Source: Microbulbifer variabilis
GTDB lineage: Bacteria; Pseudomonadota; Gammaproteobacteria; Pseudomonadales; Cellvibrionaceae
Assembly (NCBI RefSeq): GCF_020524905.1
Contig: NZ_JAIVKI010000014.1
Coordinates: forward strand, 62,001-126,000
Direction of reading: 5' to 3'
DNA length: 64,000 bases
Shown here: positions 36,146 to 46,262 of the stretch, one piece after another
Position numbering within the stretch: position 1 is the stretch's first letter
How the letters are laid out: every line of letters begins with the position of its first letter
Notes under the pieces: model-generated
Databases searched by the model: none
What the model was told of the DNA's origin: nothing
What the model saw: only the letters and a program-made list of their open reading frames with translations
Made by a program: the position numbers and the translations under genes

Positions 36146-36757
36146 ATGAAAATCTATGAGTTTGCAAGCGCCCCCAATTGTCGTCGAGTTCGCATGTATC
36201 TTGTGGAAAAAGGTATCGAAGTTGAATTTTCCCACGTAGATATCACCAAAGGCGAGAATCTCAGCCCCGATTATCGAAGTAAAGATATCAACAAAAAAGT
36301 CCCTTTATTAGAATTGGATGATGGCACTTATATCTCCGAATCTGTAGCCATCCAGCGTTACTTCGAAGAACTACATCCAGAACCTGCACTGTTTGGCCAC
36401 GATGCGAAAGAAAAGGCATTGGTGGAAATGTGGAATCGCCGTGCCGACTTCAATTTAATGTTTACCGTGGGCATGTGCTTCCAACATGTATCTGGCTTTT
36501 TCAAAGACCGCATGAATGTCTACCCAGAATTCGGCGAGGATTCCGGCAAGCGCGCAATGAAGTTTATGGGTATATTGAATGACCACTTCTCGGATCACGA
36601 ATATCTTATAGGGGACTATTTTTCCGTAGCGGATATCAGCATGGTTTGTAGCTTGGATTTTGGTAAAGTGCAAAACCTGCGTCCAGATACTGAAAAACAC
36701 CCCCACTTAATCCGCTGGCGTGAACAACTCAAGCAGCGCCCGAGCTTTAAGGCCTAA
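36146..36757 (+). CDS. Glutathione S-transferase family protein
   Basis: The 203-residue protein has an N-terminal thioredoxin-like domain (MKIYEFASAPNCRRVRMYL) with KVPLLELDDGTYISESVAI, which holds the cis-Pro and the glutamate-serine pair that binds glutathione. The C-terminal helical domain ends DISMVCSLDFGKVQNLR and is typical of bacterial GSTs. AGGA precedes the ATG. The gene is monocistronic and is followed by a strong terminator. The conjugation substrate is unknown. Confidence 0.92.
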   Translation: MKIYEFASAPNCRRVRMYLVEKGIEVEFSHVDITKGENLSPDYRSKDINKKVPLLELDDGTYISESVAIQRYFEELHPEPALFGHDAKEKALVEMWNRRADFNLMFTVGMCFQHVSGFFKDRMNVYPEFGEDSGKRAMKFMGILNDHFSDHEYLIGDYFSVADISMVCSLDFGKVQNLRPDTEKHPHLIRWREQLKQRPSFKA

Positions 36758-36852
36758 AGTGAGCTTTGAGCGATCCTAGCCGTAAGGCCTGTTGAGTTCT
36801 GATGAGAAAATAAGTTCTACCGCTGTGCAAAGGCCCATCAGACGCCATAAAA

Positions 36853-36887
36853 AAATGCCCCGACTCTCAAGAGACCGGGGCATTTAT
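36853..36887. terminator. Strong hairpin between GST and M16 peptidase genes
   Basis: Ten-base arms AAATGCCCCG and CGGGGCATTT with A/T flanks lie between two convergent genes. It is likely bidirectional. Confidence 0.87.
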
Positions 36888-36908
36888 TCTGTGGCATTAA
36901 CCTATTTG

Positions 36909-39725
36909 TTAATCTTTCGCGGGTAAAACTTCCACCGGACCAATATTTAGCGCTTCAATCTCTCCCTTAATCTTATCCAGGTCGCCAACAATTACCCAGG
37001 TAAATTGATCCGGGGCGAGAAATTCCTGCGCGGAAGCCTCAACCTGCTCTTTATTTAGCGCGGTAACCCGCTGTGGGTATTCGGCAATGTAATCTTCCGG
37101 CAAGCCCTTTTCCACCTGCCAGTTAATACTGGAAAGCAACTGTCCCTTGGTTTGGAAACGAGCGCTCTGTTTAAGCACCTCATCGTTTCGGTAGTCCTCC
37201 AGCTCCTTTTCTGTAATCGGTCGATCAGCCAAATATTCTCGATACTCTTTGATCAACTCTTGGATCGCAGGGGCCGTTTTATCGGTCTGAACCGGGGCGA
37301 ATAAAATATACGGTCTCTGCCCTTCCGTATCCATGGAAACCGCACGGGCTCCGTAGGACCAATGCTTATCCTCGCGCAGATTCATATTTACCCGAGAGGT
37401 AAACTTACCGGCAATCGTATTTGCCATTGCCTCAAAGGCTTCCGCCCCCTGTGGCTGCCAGGGTTGCATTACCAGCCCAGCCATAATATAGCTCTGTTGA
37501 GCGCCGGGGCGGTCCAGGAGGTAAACCCTGGCCTTTTCCGGGCGTGTCACCTTGGCTACATCAATTTTTGGCAATTCCTGCTTAGGCGCTTTCCAACCAC
37601 CCAAAGTTTCATTCAATAGTGGTTCAATCTCTTTTTCCGTCACATCACCAACAATGGTGAGCGTCGCGTTATCCGGGCGCACCCAGGTCTTTTGGAAATT
37701 TACCAGGTCTTCGCGGGTGATTGATTTGATACCCGCAGGAGTGCCTGAGCCGGTCAAGGGCGCGCCGTAGGGGTGCTCAGCACCAAAGAGCAGTGGCGGT
37801 AACTCGCGCAGAGCCAGCCCTTGCGGCTGCGCCTTTTCCTGGGCGATGGCATCCAAGCGGTTGGACTTAACACGCTCAAGATCAGACTCAGGGAAGCTCG
37901 GCTCTGTCACCACCTTGGCGAATAGCTCCAGGGAGGGTTTCAGTTGAGACTTAAGAGCACTCATGCTGATGGAGTTGTAATCCAGACCGCTGCCGCCACT
38001 GATACTTACGCCCAGCTCCTCGGCCCTGGCACTGAACTCCAGGCTATCCAGATTGCCGGCGCCTTCATTCAGCATCTGTGCGGCCACTGAAGCGAGCCCG
38101 GGCTTGTTTTTATCTGCGGAAGCGCCACTGCGAAATTGCAAATTCATCAGCACTACAGGTGTATCGTGGCGCTCAGCCAAAACGACCCTCAGGCCATTTT
38201 TCAAGGTGAAATTCTGCTGTTTGGGCAGCTCCAGCTCTACATTTTTATCGACCTCCGGCAGCTTGCTGCGATCCGCTCCTACGGATGCTGCGGTGTACTG
38301 TTGCTGGGGCTCGATAATCAAGGTGTAAGAATCATCTTTCAGCCACTGTTCGGCAACATCCTGCACCTCGCGAGCAGAAACCTTTGCGTAGTCCTCAACG
38401 CCTTTCAGGAGTGCACCGGGATCACCGTAATAAAATTCCGAGCGGGCGAGAATATCGCTCTTACCGCCAAAACCACCGGTTTTTTCCAGGCCTTTCACCA
38501 GATCGGCGAACTCACCCTGCTTTACCCGGCGCAGCTCTTCTGCATTGACACCATTCTTGGCAAACTGCTGCAATTCCTTATTTAACAGTTTTTCCACTCT
38601 GTCGATAGGCTGACCCGGTTTTACATCCACCACAATAATCAGCTGTCCAGCCAACTGGCGGCCATAATAAAAAGCACTCACACTGGTCGCCACTTTTTCA
38701 TCCCGAACCAGACGGCGATACAGCAGAGAGTTTTTACGATTTGCCAGCAGGGAAGTCATCAACTCCAAGGCATGCTCTTCCTCGCTGCCAACTGCCGGTA
38801 CATTCCAGACTTTGTAAATACGGGTTTGCGGCACCTGATCGTGCACAACTTCCCGCTTGTTCACCTGGGTGGGCAACTCCCAGTTTTTGATGCGGGGTTG
38901 CACCTTGGTACTGGGGATATCCGCAAAATATTTGCGCGCCTTAGCCATCGCCTCATCGACGCTGATATCACCCGCGATCACCAAGGTGGCGTTGGCCGGT
39001 TGATAGTGATCCGCAAACCACTTTTTAACGTCTTCGAGACTGGCATTGTCCAGGTCTTTCATGGAGCCTATAGGCGTCCAGGAATAGGGGTGGTCCGCAG
39101 GAAAGGTGCTTTTGGCGATAATGTCGAATGCCTTTCCATAGGGTGCATTTTCCCCCTGGCGCTTTTCATTTTTTACCACCCCGCGCTGCTCATCGAGCAC
39201 ATCCTGGGTAATGGCGCCCTGGAAGTGCCCCATTCGATCCGATTCCATCCAAAGGGCCATATCCAGAGCGCCTTTGGGAACTGTGGCAAAGTAATTGGTA
39301 CGATCGTTGCTGGTGGTGCCATTCATATCGGTGGCACCGGAGCGTTGAAAGGGTTCGAAGTACTCACCCGGAAAGTTCTCACTACCGTTAAACATCAAGT
39401 GCTCAAACAGATGTGCAAAGCCGGTTTTGCCCTCCGGCTCATCCTTGGAACCCACCTTGTACCAGATATTGGTGGAGACAACCGGGGCCTTGCGGTCTTC
39501 GTGCACAATGACGGTCAGGCCGTTGGGGAGAACTTCCTTGTGAAATGGGATGTCCAGTTTCGGCGCTGGCACTAAAGATTTCTGATCAATAGCCGCTTCT
39601 TTACTACTGGCAGCAGCTTCCTTGTCCACGGAAAGAGCGTGGGGCGTATTGTCGTTAGACTGGTCACAACCGGCGAGACCGACGGTAGCGATAACGATAC
39701 TGAAGAACACTGGACGCAAGCCCAT
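36909..39725 (-). CDS. M16-family zinc metallopeptidase lipoprotein
   Basis: The ATG at 39725, with GGGAGT upstream, gives 938 residues. The frame runs further back to 39821, but only this start yields the lipoprotein signal MGLRPVFFSIVIATVGLAGC (Cys20). The first half carries the inverted zinc motif HLFEH (about residues 105-109) with downstream glutamate in DEQRGVVKNEKRQ. The second half repeats the M16 fold without the HxxEH and ends in a peptidasin C-terminal region. Two-domain pitrilysin-type enzymes degrade peptides in the periplasm. A hydrophilic spacer of about 50 residues separates the lipid anchor from the catalytic domain. Confidence 0.92.
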   Translation of the reverse strand: MGLRPVFFSIVIATVGLAGCDQSNDNTPHALSVDKEAAASSKEAAIDQKSLVPAPKLDIPFHKEVLPNGLTVIVHEDRKAPVVSTNIWYKVGSKDEPEGKTGFAHLFEHLMFNGSENFPGEYFEPFQRSGATDMNGTTSNDRTNYFATVPKGALDMALWMESDRMGHFQGAITQDVLDEQRGVVKNEKRQGENAPYGKAFDIIAKSTFPADHPYSWTPIGSMKDLDNASLEDVKKWFADHYQPANATLVIAGDISVDEAMAKARKYFADIPSTKVQPRIKNWELPTQVNKREVVHDQVPQTRIYKVWNVPAVGSEEEHALELMTSLLANRKNSLLYRRLVRDEKVATSVSAFYYGRQLAGQLIIVVDVKPGQPIDRVEKLLNKELQQFAKNGVNAEELRRVKQGEFADLVKGLEKTGGFGGKSDILARSEFYYGDPGALLKGVEDYAKVSAREVQDVAEQWLKDDSYTLIIEPQQQYTAASVGADRSKLPEVDKNVELELPKQQNFTLKNGLRVVLAERHDTPVVLMNLQFRSGASADKNKPGLASVAAQMLNEGAGNLDSLEFSARAEELGVSISGGSGLDYNSISMSALKSQLKPSLELFAKVVTEPSFPESDLERVKSNRLDAIAQEKAQPQGLALRELPPLLFGAEHPYGAPLTGSGTPAGIKSITREDLVNFQKTWVRPDNATLTIVGDVTEKEIEPLLNETLGGWKAPKQELPKIDVAKVTRPEKARVYLLDRPGAQQSYIMAGLVMQPWQPQGAEAFEAMANTIAGKFTSRVNMNLREDKHWSYGARAVSMDTEGQRPYILFAPVQTDKTAPAIQELIKEYREYLADRPITEKELEDYRNDEVLKQSARFQTKGQLLSSINWQVEKGLPEDYIAEYPQRVTALNKEQVEASAQEFLAPDQFTWVIVGDLDKIKGEIEALNIGPVEVLPAKD

Positions 39726-39869
39726 ATAGTCACTCCCTAGTGATATCCGCGGATTCAGGATGGCAAGTTTAGGCCAGTATCCAATCCATTTACCGGCTTG
39801 CCTTCCGCAGTAATAAGCCACAAACCTGATACCAGAATGAGATACCAGGTCACTACATCAACCTTGAGA

Positions 39870-39901
39870 CAAAAAAATGGGCACTAAAGTGCCCAAATAA
39901 A
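39870..39901 (-). terminator. Intrinsic terminator of the leucine-type dehydrogenase gene
   Basis: On the minus strand TGGGCACT pairs with AGTGCCCA over a two-base loop and is followed by a seven-T run. It lies about 80 bases past the stop at 39976. Confidence 0.88.
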
Positions 39902-39975
39902 TACATCACAGAGAGAAGCGATGATGCCTATCACCAGGGATCAGGTCATCGGCACATCTCCCGTGCCGAATAAAG

Positions 39976-41064
39976 TTATGCAGCCACAGTACCGGACTTG
40001 TTCTCCGTATCACCAGTCACAGAGTGGTGTCCAAAGCGTTCTTCAGCAATACGGTCGGCCACATGCGCTGTGGTCTCACCAGTCTCATCCGCGCGCTCAA
40101 ACACTTCTTTCATGGTGCTGCCAATCTCTTCGATGTGGGCTCGCACCTCTGCGGCGTCGTAGTCACCCTTTTGCTGATAGTAAACATCGATAATGCCACC
40201 GGCATTGATCACGTAATCCGGTGCATACAAAATACCTTTCTCGCGCAGAGCAGCCGCGTGGCGCTCCTCAGCCAGCTGATTATTGGCTGCACCAGCCACA
40301 GCACCCACTTTCAGGCGGGAAATGGTGTCGTCATTAAGGATGGCACCCATAGCACACGGGGCAAACAGATCCACATCCAGATCGAAAATCTCATCGGCGG
40401 TAACGGCAATAGCACCCAGCTCGGTTACTGCGCGGTCGATATTGTCTTGGAAAATATCGGTCACAAACAGCTCAGCACCGGCCTCCTTCAACAGCTTACC
40501 CAGGCGGAAGCCGACGTTACCAACGCCCTGAATGGAAACCTTTAGACCTGCGAGGTCAGTTTTGCCCCAGCGGTGCTCAACCGCAGCCTTAAGGCCGACA
40601 AACACACCGTATGCTGTGGAGGGAGAAGGGTCGCCGCCGTACTCAGAGCCCGCAAACAGGCCGGATACGTACTCGGTGGTCTCACCGATAATGCTCATAT
40701 CGGCAACACTGGTACCGGAATCCTCTGCGGTGATATATCGGCCGCCCAGGGTATTGATGAATTCACCCATGGCACGCAGCAACTCAGGAGTTTTTTCTTT
40801 GCGTGGATCGCCGATGATGACTGATTTACCGCCGCCCAGCTTCAAACCTGCCATAGCGGACTTATAGGTCATCCCACGGGACAGGCGCAGAACATCATTC
40901 AAAGCCTCACCGTCATCGGCGTATGGCCACATGCGGCAGCCACCCAGGGAGGGACCTAAATTCGTATTGTGAACCGCGATGATTGCCTTGAGGCCACTCT
41001 TAGCATCTTGGTAAAACGCCACTTGTTCGTGTTTATCGTAGGCGGAATGGGAAAAAATACTCAT
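39976..41064 (-). CDS. Leu/Glu/Phe/Val-type amino acid dehydrogenase, probable leucine dehydrogenase
   Basis: The 362-residue protein shows the substrate-binding lysines in [19 protein letters not shown] and the downstream Rossmann motif [13 protein letters not shown]. The N-terminus ([22 protein letters not shown]) is typical of leucine/valine dehydrogenases, which oxidatively deaminate branched-chain amino acids with NAD. The GGCRMW segment and the chain length of about 360 residues favour leucine dehydrogenase over glutamate dehydrogenase. GAGGAA lies seven bases before the ATG. It is divergent from RNase II. No other branched-chain catabolic gene is adjacent. Confidence 0.9.
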   Translation of the reverse strand: MSIFSHSAYDKHEQVAFYQDAKSGLKAIIAVHNTNLGPSLGGCRMWPYADDGEALNDVLRLSRGMTYKSAMAGLKLGGGKSVIIGDPRKEKTPELLRAMGEFINTLGGRYITAEDSGTSVADMSIIGETTEYVSGLFAGSEYGGDPSPSTAYGVFVGLKAAVEHRWGKTDLAGLKVSIQGVGNVGFRLGKLLKEAGAELFVTDIFQDNIDRAVTELGAIAVTADEIFDLDVDLFAPCAMGAILNDDTISRLKVGAVAGAANNQLAEERHAAALREKGILYAPDYVINAGGIIDVYYQQKGDYDAAEVRAHIEEIGSTMKEVFERADETGETTAHVADRIAEERFGHHSVTGDTENKSGTVAA

Positions 41065-41412
41065 TAACTGTTCCTCTCCGGAAGGCCGGTTCTACAGCTG
41101 GGGAACAACCACAGCCCTTATCTGTTTTTATTTAGGGGTAAGATTATATCTAGCTTCGGCAGATAAAGTTTGCATATTTTGCACAGAACAGCGCTGTAAT
41201 AGCTAAATTCTCACACAAATTATCATCTTTTAGGATAATTAACCTTGCGGAAATATAGAGGGCCGTATAGTCATCAATCTTGACTGCTACTTCAACCTAG
41301 TACCTTTGCGCTGAATCAAACTGGGATATTTTCTCTTACCCCAGCACCCTGTTACCCGCTTCACCCTGGTCTGGTAGAATCCGCGCCTAAATCGACCCGA
41401 GAGATAAACTCG
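41065..41412. promoter_or_regulatory. Divergent promoter region between leucine-type dehydrogenase and RNase II
   Basis: About 348 bases without a gene separate two divergent starts, so promoters for both must lie here. It is AT-rich near 41140-41260. No confident operator was recognised. Confidence 0.45.
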
Positions 41413-43380
41413 ATGCTGAATGCCGACGCTCTGAAACAACTTTCACAACTGAAAACAGATATTCGCTCCAGTAAGGAGTTTGCCGAGGGCCGGGTTCGCG
41501 GCAGCAACGGCAAATTTGGCTTTGTGGAGCTGGAGGATGGACGCGAGGCTTTTTTGCCTCCCAACGAGATGGAACGGGTTTTCCCGGGTGATCGTGTTCG
41601 CGTCAGCCTCAGCGAGGAAAAGAAGGGCAAGCTCAGCGCTGAGCTGGATGCCCTGATCGACAGCCAGCTGGATTATCTGGTGGGGCAATATGTACAGCGG
41701 GGCCAAGGGCATTTTATTCAGCCCAGCCAAAACGGACTGTCGCGCTGGATCTTCCTGCCACCCAAGGCCCGCGGCAAGGCCCAGCCCGGTGAATTTATCG
41801 CCTGCAAAATCAATCGACATCCCTTTAAAGATGGCCGCGCCCAGGCAAAAGTGGAAGCGGTCATTGGCAAACCCGATATTCCCGGTATTGAGCATGCCTA
41901 TGTGGTAGCGCAATTCAAACTGCCCGAGCAGTTTGGCCAGGCGGCACAAACCCAGGCACAAGAAATCAGCGCGCGACTCTCCTCAGTCATCGCTGAACGC
42001 CAGGATCTTTCCGAGTTGGGCTTTGCCACTATCGATGCGGAAAGCACCCTCGATATGGATGACGCTCTCGCCGTCAGCACAAGCGATGGCGGTTGGACCC
42101 TGCATATTGCCATCGCCGACCCCTCCAGTGTAATTGAGGCCGACAGCGCCCTGGACAAAGAGGCTTTCGAGCGCGCTCACAGCCAGTACCTGCCCGGTGA
42201 AACCCTACCGATGTTGCCGCGCAACCTGTGTGAAGATCTGTTCTCCCTAGTGCCTGGAGAACCACGCCCAGCCCTGGTGGTTCATATCGATATCAACAGT
42301 GATGGCAGCCTTGGCGAAAGCCGCTACGAGTATGCCGCGATCAGCTCTCAGCACAAGCTGAGCTACATCCAGGTGAGCCAGTTTATCGAGGGCGACGAAT
42401 CCGCTGTACCGGAAGAGCAGAAACAAAGCCTGCGCAACCTGGCTGCCGTTTATGAAGCCCGCTCTGCTTATCGCGCAAGTCATTCTCTGGCGATGGAAGA
42501 CCGCCCTGACTACGAAATTCACCTCGACGACAAACGCAAGATCGCACGTATCGAAAAGCAGGAGCGCAATGTTGCTCAGCGCATGGTGGAAGAAGCCATG
42601 CTCGCTACCAATATCAGCATCGGCGGCAAGCTGGCAGAACTGCAACAGGGCTGTTTCTCGGTACACCTGGGCTTCCGCGAGGAGCGCATGGGTGAAGTAC
42701 GCAGCCTCCTAAAGGAATTACTGCCCGAGCATGCAGAGCAAGACCTCAGCGAGCTGCCGCATTACCTGGCCCTGGTTAAGCAGCTGGAAAACCATGACGA
42801 TGCTCAGATGCAAAACTTGCTGGCGGTACTGAAACGTATGCTGCGCCCAGGCCAGCTAGACAACAAAGCTGGGGCACATCTGGGCCTGGGTCTTGAATCC
42901 TACGCTACCGTGACCTCTCCTATCCGCAAGTACAATGACCTGCACAACCACCGGGTACTGCGTGCCGCCCTACAGGGCAACACTGCTGTGGCGCTGAGCG
43001 ATGAGCAGATCGAATCCCTGCAGGAAAGCCTGGTCCGCGGCCGTCAGGCCAATCGCGCCCTCGAACAATGGCTTTATACCCAGTTTATGCAGGACAAAGT
43101 TGGACAAGAGTTCACCGGCAAGATCACCCTGGTCAATGGTGCCGGGCTCGGTGTGCGTCTGGATGAATTTGGAATCGATGGGTTTGTTCGCCTAAACGGG
43201 GATAAAAAGAATCTACCGAATTTTGACGGCAAGCACCTGACCCTCACCTACAACGAGCAAAGTTTCCAGCTAGAGCAGGCTATTAAGGTCAAAGTTTCCT
43301 CTGTAGATGTCGATAAACGCCGTATCTCTCTCGAGCTCATACAGGAGAGCTCGCCGGGCGACACCGCTGCGGATAAATAA
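41413..43380 (+). CDS. rnb: Exoribonuclease II (RNB-family)
   Basis: The 655-residue protein is the size of RNase II and not of RNase R. Order of domains: N-terminal cold-shock-like RNA-binding modules (GSNGKFGFVELEDGREAFLP), the RNB catalytic core with the acidic metal site DAESTLDMDDALAV near residue 210, and a C-terminal S1 domain (FTGKITLVNGAGLGVRLDE). It degrades single-stranded RNA from the 3' end. The ATG follows AGATAAAC without a strong ribosome site. A terminator follows the stop immediately. RNase R was considered, but the chain is too short. Confidence 0.93.
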   Translation: MLNADALKQLSQLKTDIRSSKEFAEGRVRGSNGKFGFVELEDGREAFLPPNEMERVFPGDRVRVSLSEEKKGKLSAELDALIDSQLDYLVGQYVQRGQGHFIQPSQNGLSRWIFLPPKARGKAQPGEFIACKINRHPFKDGRAQAKVEAVIGKPDIPGIEHAYVVAQFKLPEQFGQAAQTQAQEISARLSSVIAERQDLSELGFATIDAESTLDMDDALAVSTSDGGWTLHIAIADPSSVIEADSALDKEAFERAHSQYLPGETLPMLPRNLCEDLFSLVPGEPRPALVVHIDINSDGSLGESRYEYAAISSQHKLSYIQVSQFIEGDESAVPEEQKQSLRNLAAVYEARSAYRASHSLAMEDRPDYEIHLDDKRKIARIEKQERNVAQRMVEEAMLATNISIGGKLAELQQGCFSVHLGFREERMGEVRSLLKELLPEHAEQDLSELPHYLALVKQLENHDDAQMQNLLAVLKRMLRPGQLDNKAGAHLGLGLESYATVTSPIRKYNDLHNHRVLRAALQGNTAVALSDEQIESLQESLVRGRQANRALEQWLYTQFMQDKVGQEFTGKITLVNGAGLGVRLDEFGIDGFVRLNGDKKNLPNFDGKHLTLTYNEQSFQLEQAIKVKVSSVDVDKRRISLELIQESSPGDTAADK

Positions 43381-43385
43381 GCCCC

Positions 43386-43413
43386 AAAGAGCCCGGCACC
43401 CGCTGGGCTCTTT
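43386..43413 (+). terminator. Intrinsic terminator after rnb
   Basis: Perfect nine-base arms AAAGAGCCC and GGGCTCTTT around a ten-base loop, beginning six bases after the stop codon. Confidence 0.82.
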
Positions 43414-43488
43414 ACTGTTATGCCCAAACCGCCCCATTTTTAGGGCAGTGCATAAAGCCAACCCAATAACAATCACTCGAGGCCACCA

Positions 43489-44961
43489 ATGAGCAATATT
43501 GCTGAGCTGAACCCCACACCACTATGGAAACACTTCGCCAAGCTCTGTGAAATCCCCCGTCCATCCAAGCATGAAGATCGCGTTGTCGAATACATTGTGG
43601 ATTTTGCCAAGAATCGTGGTTTAGAGGTTCAGCTCGACGAAATCGGAAATGTCATCCTAAAAAAGCCGGCCACACCCGGCATGGAAAACCGCAAGACATT
43701 GGCCCTGCAAAGCCACGTAGATATGGTGCCGCAGAAAAATGCCGATACAGACCATGATTTTCTGACAGACCCCATCAAACCCTATATCGATGGCGAGTGG
43801 GTTACCGCCGAAGGTACCACCCTGGGCGCCGACAATGGAATCGGAGTAGCCGCTATCCTCGCCCTAATGGAATCCACAGAGATCCCCCATCCGGCCCTGG
43901 AAGCACTACTGACCATTGATGAAGAAGCGGGCATGACCGGGGCCAAAAACCTAAAACCCGGTTATTTCGAAGCAGACTTGCTGCTGAATCTCGACACTGA
44001 AGATGAAGGGGAGCTCTACATCGGTTGCGCCGGTGGGGTTGATGTTAATGTCACCTTGCCTTACAGCGCCGAACCGTTGATGGCTGATGCTGTGGCTTTT
44101 AAACTGGCAGTGCGTGGTCTGCGCGGAGGACACTCAGGCCTGGATATCGACAAGGGCCGCGGTAATGCCAATAAAATCGCCAACCGCATTATTGATATCG
44201 CCCTTCGATCCATCCCCCAATTACGTATTGCCAACCTCGACGGTGGCAGCCTGCGCAATGCTATTCCGCGTGAGTTCTTCAGTACTCTGATCGTACCTGG
44301 CAACGCGCAGAAACAGCTTCAAGAAATTGTTAAGAATGAGAGCGCTCAAATTGCTCGCGAACTCGATAACGAAGCAGCTCTGGAAATCTGCTTAGAAGTA
44401 ACCGAAGAACCGGCGAATGTCATGGACGAAGCGAGTCAACTGAAGTTAATTCGTGCTATTCGCGCTTGCCCCAACGGTGTAGAGCGTATGAGTACCGCTC
44501 TGGAGGGTATTGCCGACACATCTAACAACTTGGCCCGTGTGGTCACCCTGGAAAAAGACGGTCAACACCAAGTACATATCCAGTGCCTGGTGCGCAGCCT
44601 GTCCGACAGCGCCAGAGATCAGCACGGACTCGATGTCGCCGCCACTTTCGAACTCGCCGGCGCACAAGCCAAACTGGATAATGCCTATCCCGGCTGGACA
44701 CCAAACCCTACATCACCACTTCTTGCCATGATGAGGGAGGTTTATAAGGAAATGACAGGGGAAAATGCAGAAGTAAAAGTCATCCACGCCGGCCTGGAAT
44801 GTGGACTTTTAGCCAAACCATACCCCAACTGGGATATGGTCTCCTTCGGCCCCACTATCCGCCGTGCCCATTCACCCGAAGAGAGAGTGCATATCCAGAG
44901 CGTGGCCAACTTCTGGGATTACTTTATTAAAGTTGTGCAGGCTATTCCGGCTGGTCACTAG
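43489..44961 (+). CDS. pepD: Aminoacyl-histidine dipeptidase (peptidase D, M20 family)
   Basis: The 490-residue dipeptidase begins AELNPTPLWKHFAKLCEIPRPS, typical of PepD. The dinuclear zinc site of M20 enzymes is visible: His in LQSHVDMV, bridging Asp in GADNGIGVA, the general-base Glu pair in TIDEEAGMTGA, Asp in LLNLDTEDEGE, and a C-terminal His in RRAHSPEERVHI. It hydrolyses Xaa-His dipeptides such as carnosine in the cytoplasm. GAGG precedes the ATG. It stands alone between terminators. Confidence 0.95.
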   Translation: MSNIAELNPTPLWKHFAKLCEIPRPSKHEDRVVEYIVDFAKNRGLEVQLDEIGNVILKKPATPGMENRKTLALQSHVDMVPQKNADTDHDFLTDPIKPYIDGEWVTAEGTTLGADNGIGVAAILALMESTEIPHPALEALLTIDEEAGMTGAKNLKPGYFEADLLLNLDTEDEGELYIGCAGGVDVNVTLPYSAEPLMADAVAFKLAVRGLRGGHSGLDIDKGRGNANKIANRIIDIALRSIPQLRIANLDGGSLRNAIPREFFSTLIVPGNAQKQLQEIVKNESAQIARELDNEAALEICLEVTEEPANVMDEASQLKLIRAIRACPNGVERMSTALEGIADTSNNLARVVTLEKDGQHQVHIQCLVRSLSDSARDQHGLDVAATFELAGAQAKLDNAYPGWTPNPTSPLLAMMREVYKEMTGENAEVKVIHAGLECGLLAKPYPNWDMVSFGPTIRRAHSPEERVHIQSVANFWDYFIKVVQAIPAGH

Positions 44962-45010
44962 TTAGGTGCTTAGCCCATTGACTGATTTCTAGCAGCACTC
45001 TTCCTATTAA

Positions 45011-45048
45011 TTGCCTGCCCGCCAGAACCTATTTCTGAGGGCAGGCAA
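45011..45048. terminator. Hairpin downstream of pepD
   Basis: Ten-base arms TTGCCTGCCC and GGGCAGGCAA, plus an inner CAGAA/TTCTG stem, lie 50 bases after pepD. There is no long T-run, so efficiency is uncertain. Confidence 0.6.
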
Positions 45049-45777
45049 TACCTACCAGCCAACTCGAACCAAAAGGTTCAGTCGACCTTATCAACTTCAG
45101 CTTTTGGTGCGCCAAGAAATTAATAGAATATATTTTATTTTATAGAAGTCGTGCATTTTTTTATAAAACTCTTACACCAAATAAATAGCCACGGAACTTT
45201 CCCAGAATGCTATAGGTCAATACCATCGCCTTAACAAAACACGGAAGAAACAATGAAAGGTTTGATTTTTGCCTACCCCCCTTTCGTATCCACACCTGTA
45301 AATTCAAGTAACCGTATTGACCTAGGCACACAATATGTCTGGCAGGCTTATATGATGGCCTAACAAGCATAAACTACTTAACTATCACCTGGCCCAACAC
45401 TCATTATGTCGTGACCGCCTCGTTGACAATGTAAACAAGAGATAAACATAGAATGATCTAAAACCTGCATCCAACCCCCTAGACCTACCAAAATGACAAT
45501 AGAAATAATTTGAGAATATTACACCTATAAAAGCAAAGCTTTCTTTCCCTACCAACAAACAACAAGTGATCATCAGGATTTAAGAGAAAAAGGAGCCCTG
45601 AAATATCAAAGGATCTCACACTTATTTCTTAATGAACATGATCAACCCAACCTCTTAAGCAGTATGTACCAGGAAGGGCTCTACTAAAGGCAAACAAAGA
45701 TAGCTCACTCACAGATCATGTAGAATTAAAACTACAGTTTAGCTATCATTTCTAAATATTTTAAGGGAATAATATCA
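45049..45777. other. AT-rich gene-poor interval
   Basis: About 730 bases, visibly more AT-rich than the preceding genes. Frames on both strands are short and lack family features. Only one small frame (45253-45363) has a ribosome-site-like sequence. Confidence 0.5.
45253..45363 (+). CDS. Possible 36-residue small protein
   Basis: An ATG at 45253 is preceded by GGAAGA at five bases and opens a 36-codon frame reading MKGLIFAYPPFVSTPV at its start and ending AYMMA. It has no recognised domain and no obvious membrane segment. It stands alone in an AT-rich gap. The only support is the ribosome-site spacing, so this is a weak call. Confidence 0.18.
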   Translation: MKGLIFAYPPFVSTPVNSSNRIDLGTQYVWQAYMMA

Positions 45778-46104
45778 ATGAGAAGTCTAACCTTGGCTCT
45801 TTGCTCGCTTTTACTAACAGGATGTGGGACTTTCACCACCCTCTCCAGCACAGATCGTGAAATTTCTGCAAATTTGAAAAGGCAGAAGTCCAACTGTGAA
45901 TTCATTCCAAGAGTCTACAGCGGGCTTTCTTACAATATGTGTAAAATGCATTCAGATAGCGAATCGATCAATGTCGACCTACTTCTTGGCGTGTACCTCT
46001 TAGATAGCGTACTATCTACCGCAACTGATACAGCTGTACTTCCATTTACAATCTACAAACAACAAAAGGAAGGAAACATTTCAGTCGCTAGCGGTCAGTA
46101 TTGA
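45778..46104 (+). CDS. YceK/YidQ-family lipoprotein
   Basis: The 108-residue protein has a lipoprotein signal MRSLTLALCSLLLTGC (lipobox LTGC, Cys16). The core FIPRVYSGLSYNMC followed by a segment ending LDSVLSTATDTAVLPFTIY matches the YceK/YidQ (DUF1375) pattern, in which a P-R-x-Y-x-G element precedes a D-x-x-x-LP-x-T motif. Function of the family is unknown, and members are small membrane-attached lipoproteins. AGGGAAT precedes the ATG. It is convergent with the PuuE-like gene. Confidence 0.8.
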   Translation: MRSLTLALCSLLLTGCGTFTTLSSTDREISANLKRQKSNCEFIPRVYSGLSYNMCKMHSDSESINVDLLLGVYLLDSVLSTATDTAVLPFTIYKQQKEGNISVASGQY

Positions 46105-46141
46105 CAGTAGCAATTTCACCAAACAAAAAAAGATATTAGTC

Positions 46142-46178
46142 AGCTGGCAGAACTATAGATCCTCGATAGCTGCCAGCT
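46142..46178. terminator. Hairpin between convergent YceK-type and PuuE-like genes
   Basis: AGCTGGCAG pairs with CTGCCAGCT, and an inner CTAT/ATAG stem lies inside. It sits midway between two convergent stops. Confidence 0.72.
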
Positions 46179-46262
46179 CCTTTCCAACAAGAAACACCCA
46201 CCCAAAAATTCCAATAGGTGTTACGCCACCAGGGATATTATGAGATTAGTCGTTCACCCTTT

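Noticed and set aside
38772..39575. 267-residue plus-strand frame
   Set aside because: Antisense to the M16 peptidase with no features of its own.
44962..46262. Prophage or integrative element in the AT-rich region
   Set aside because: No integrase, phage structural gene or flanking direct repeat was seen. Only composition differs.
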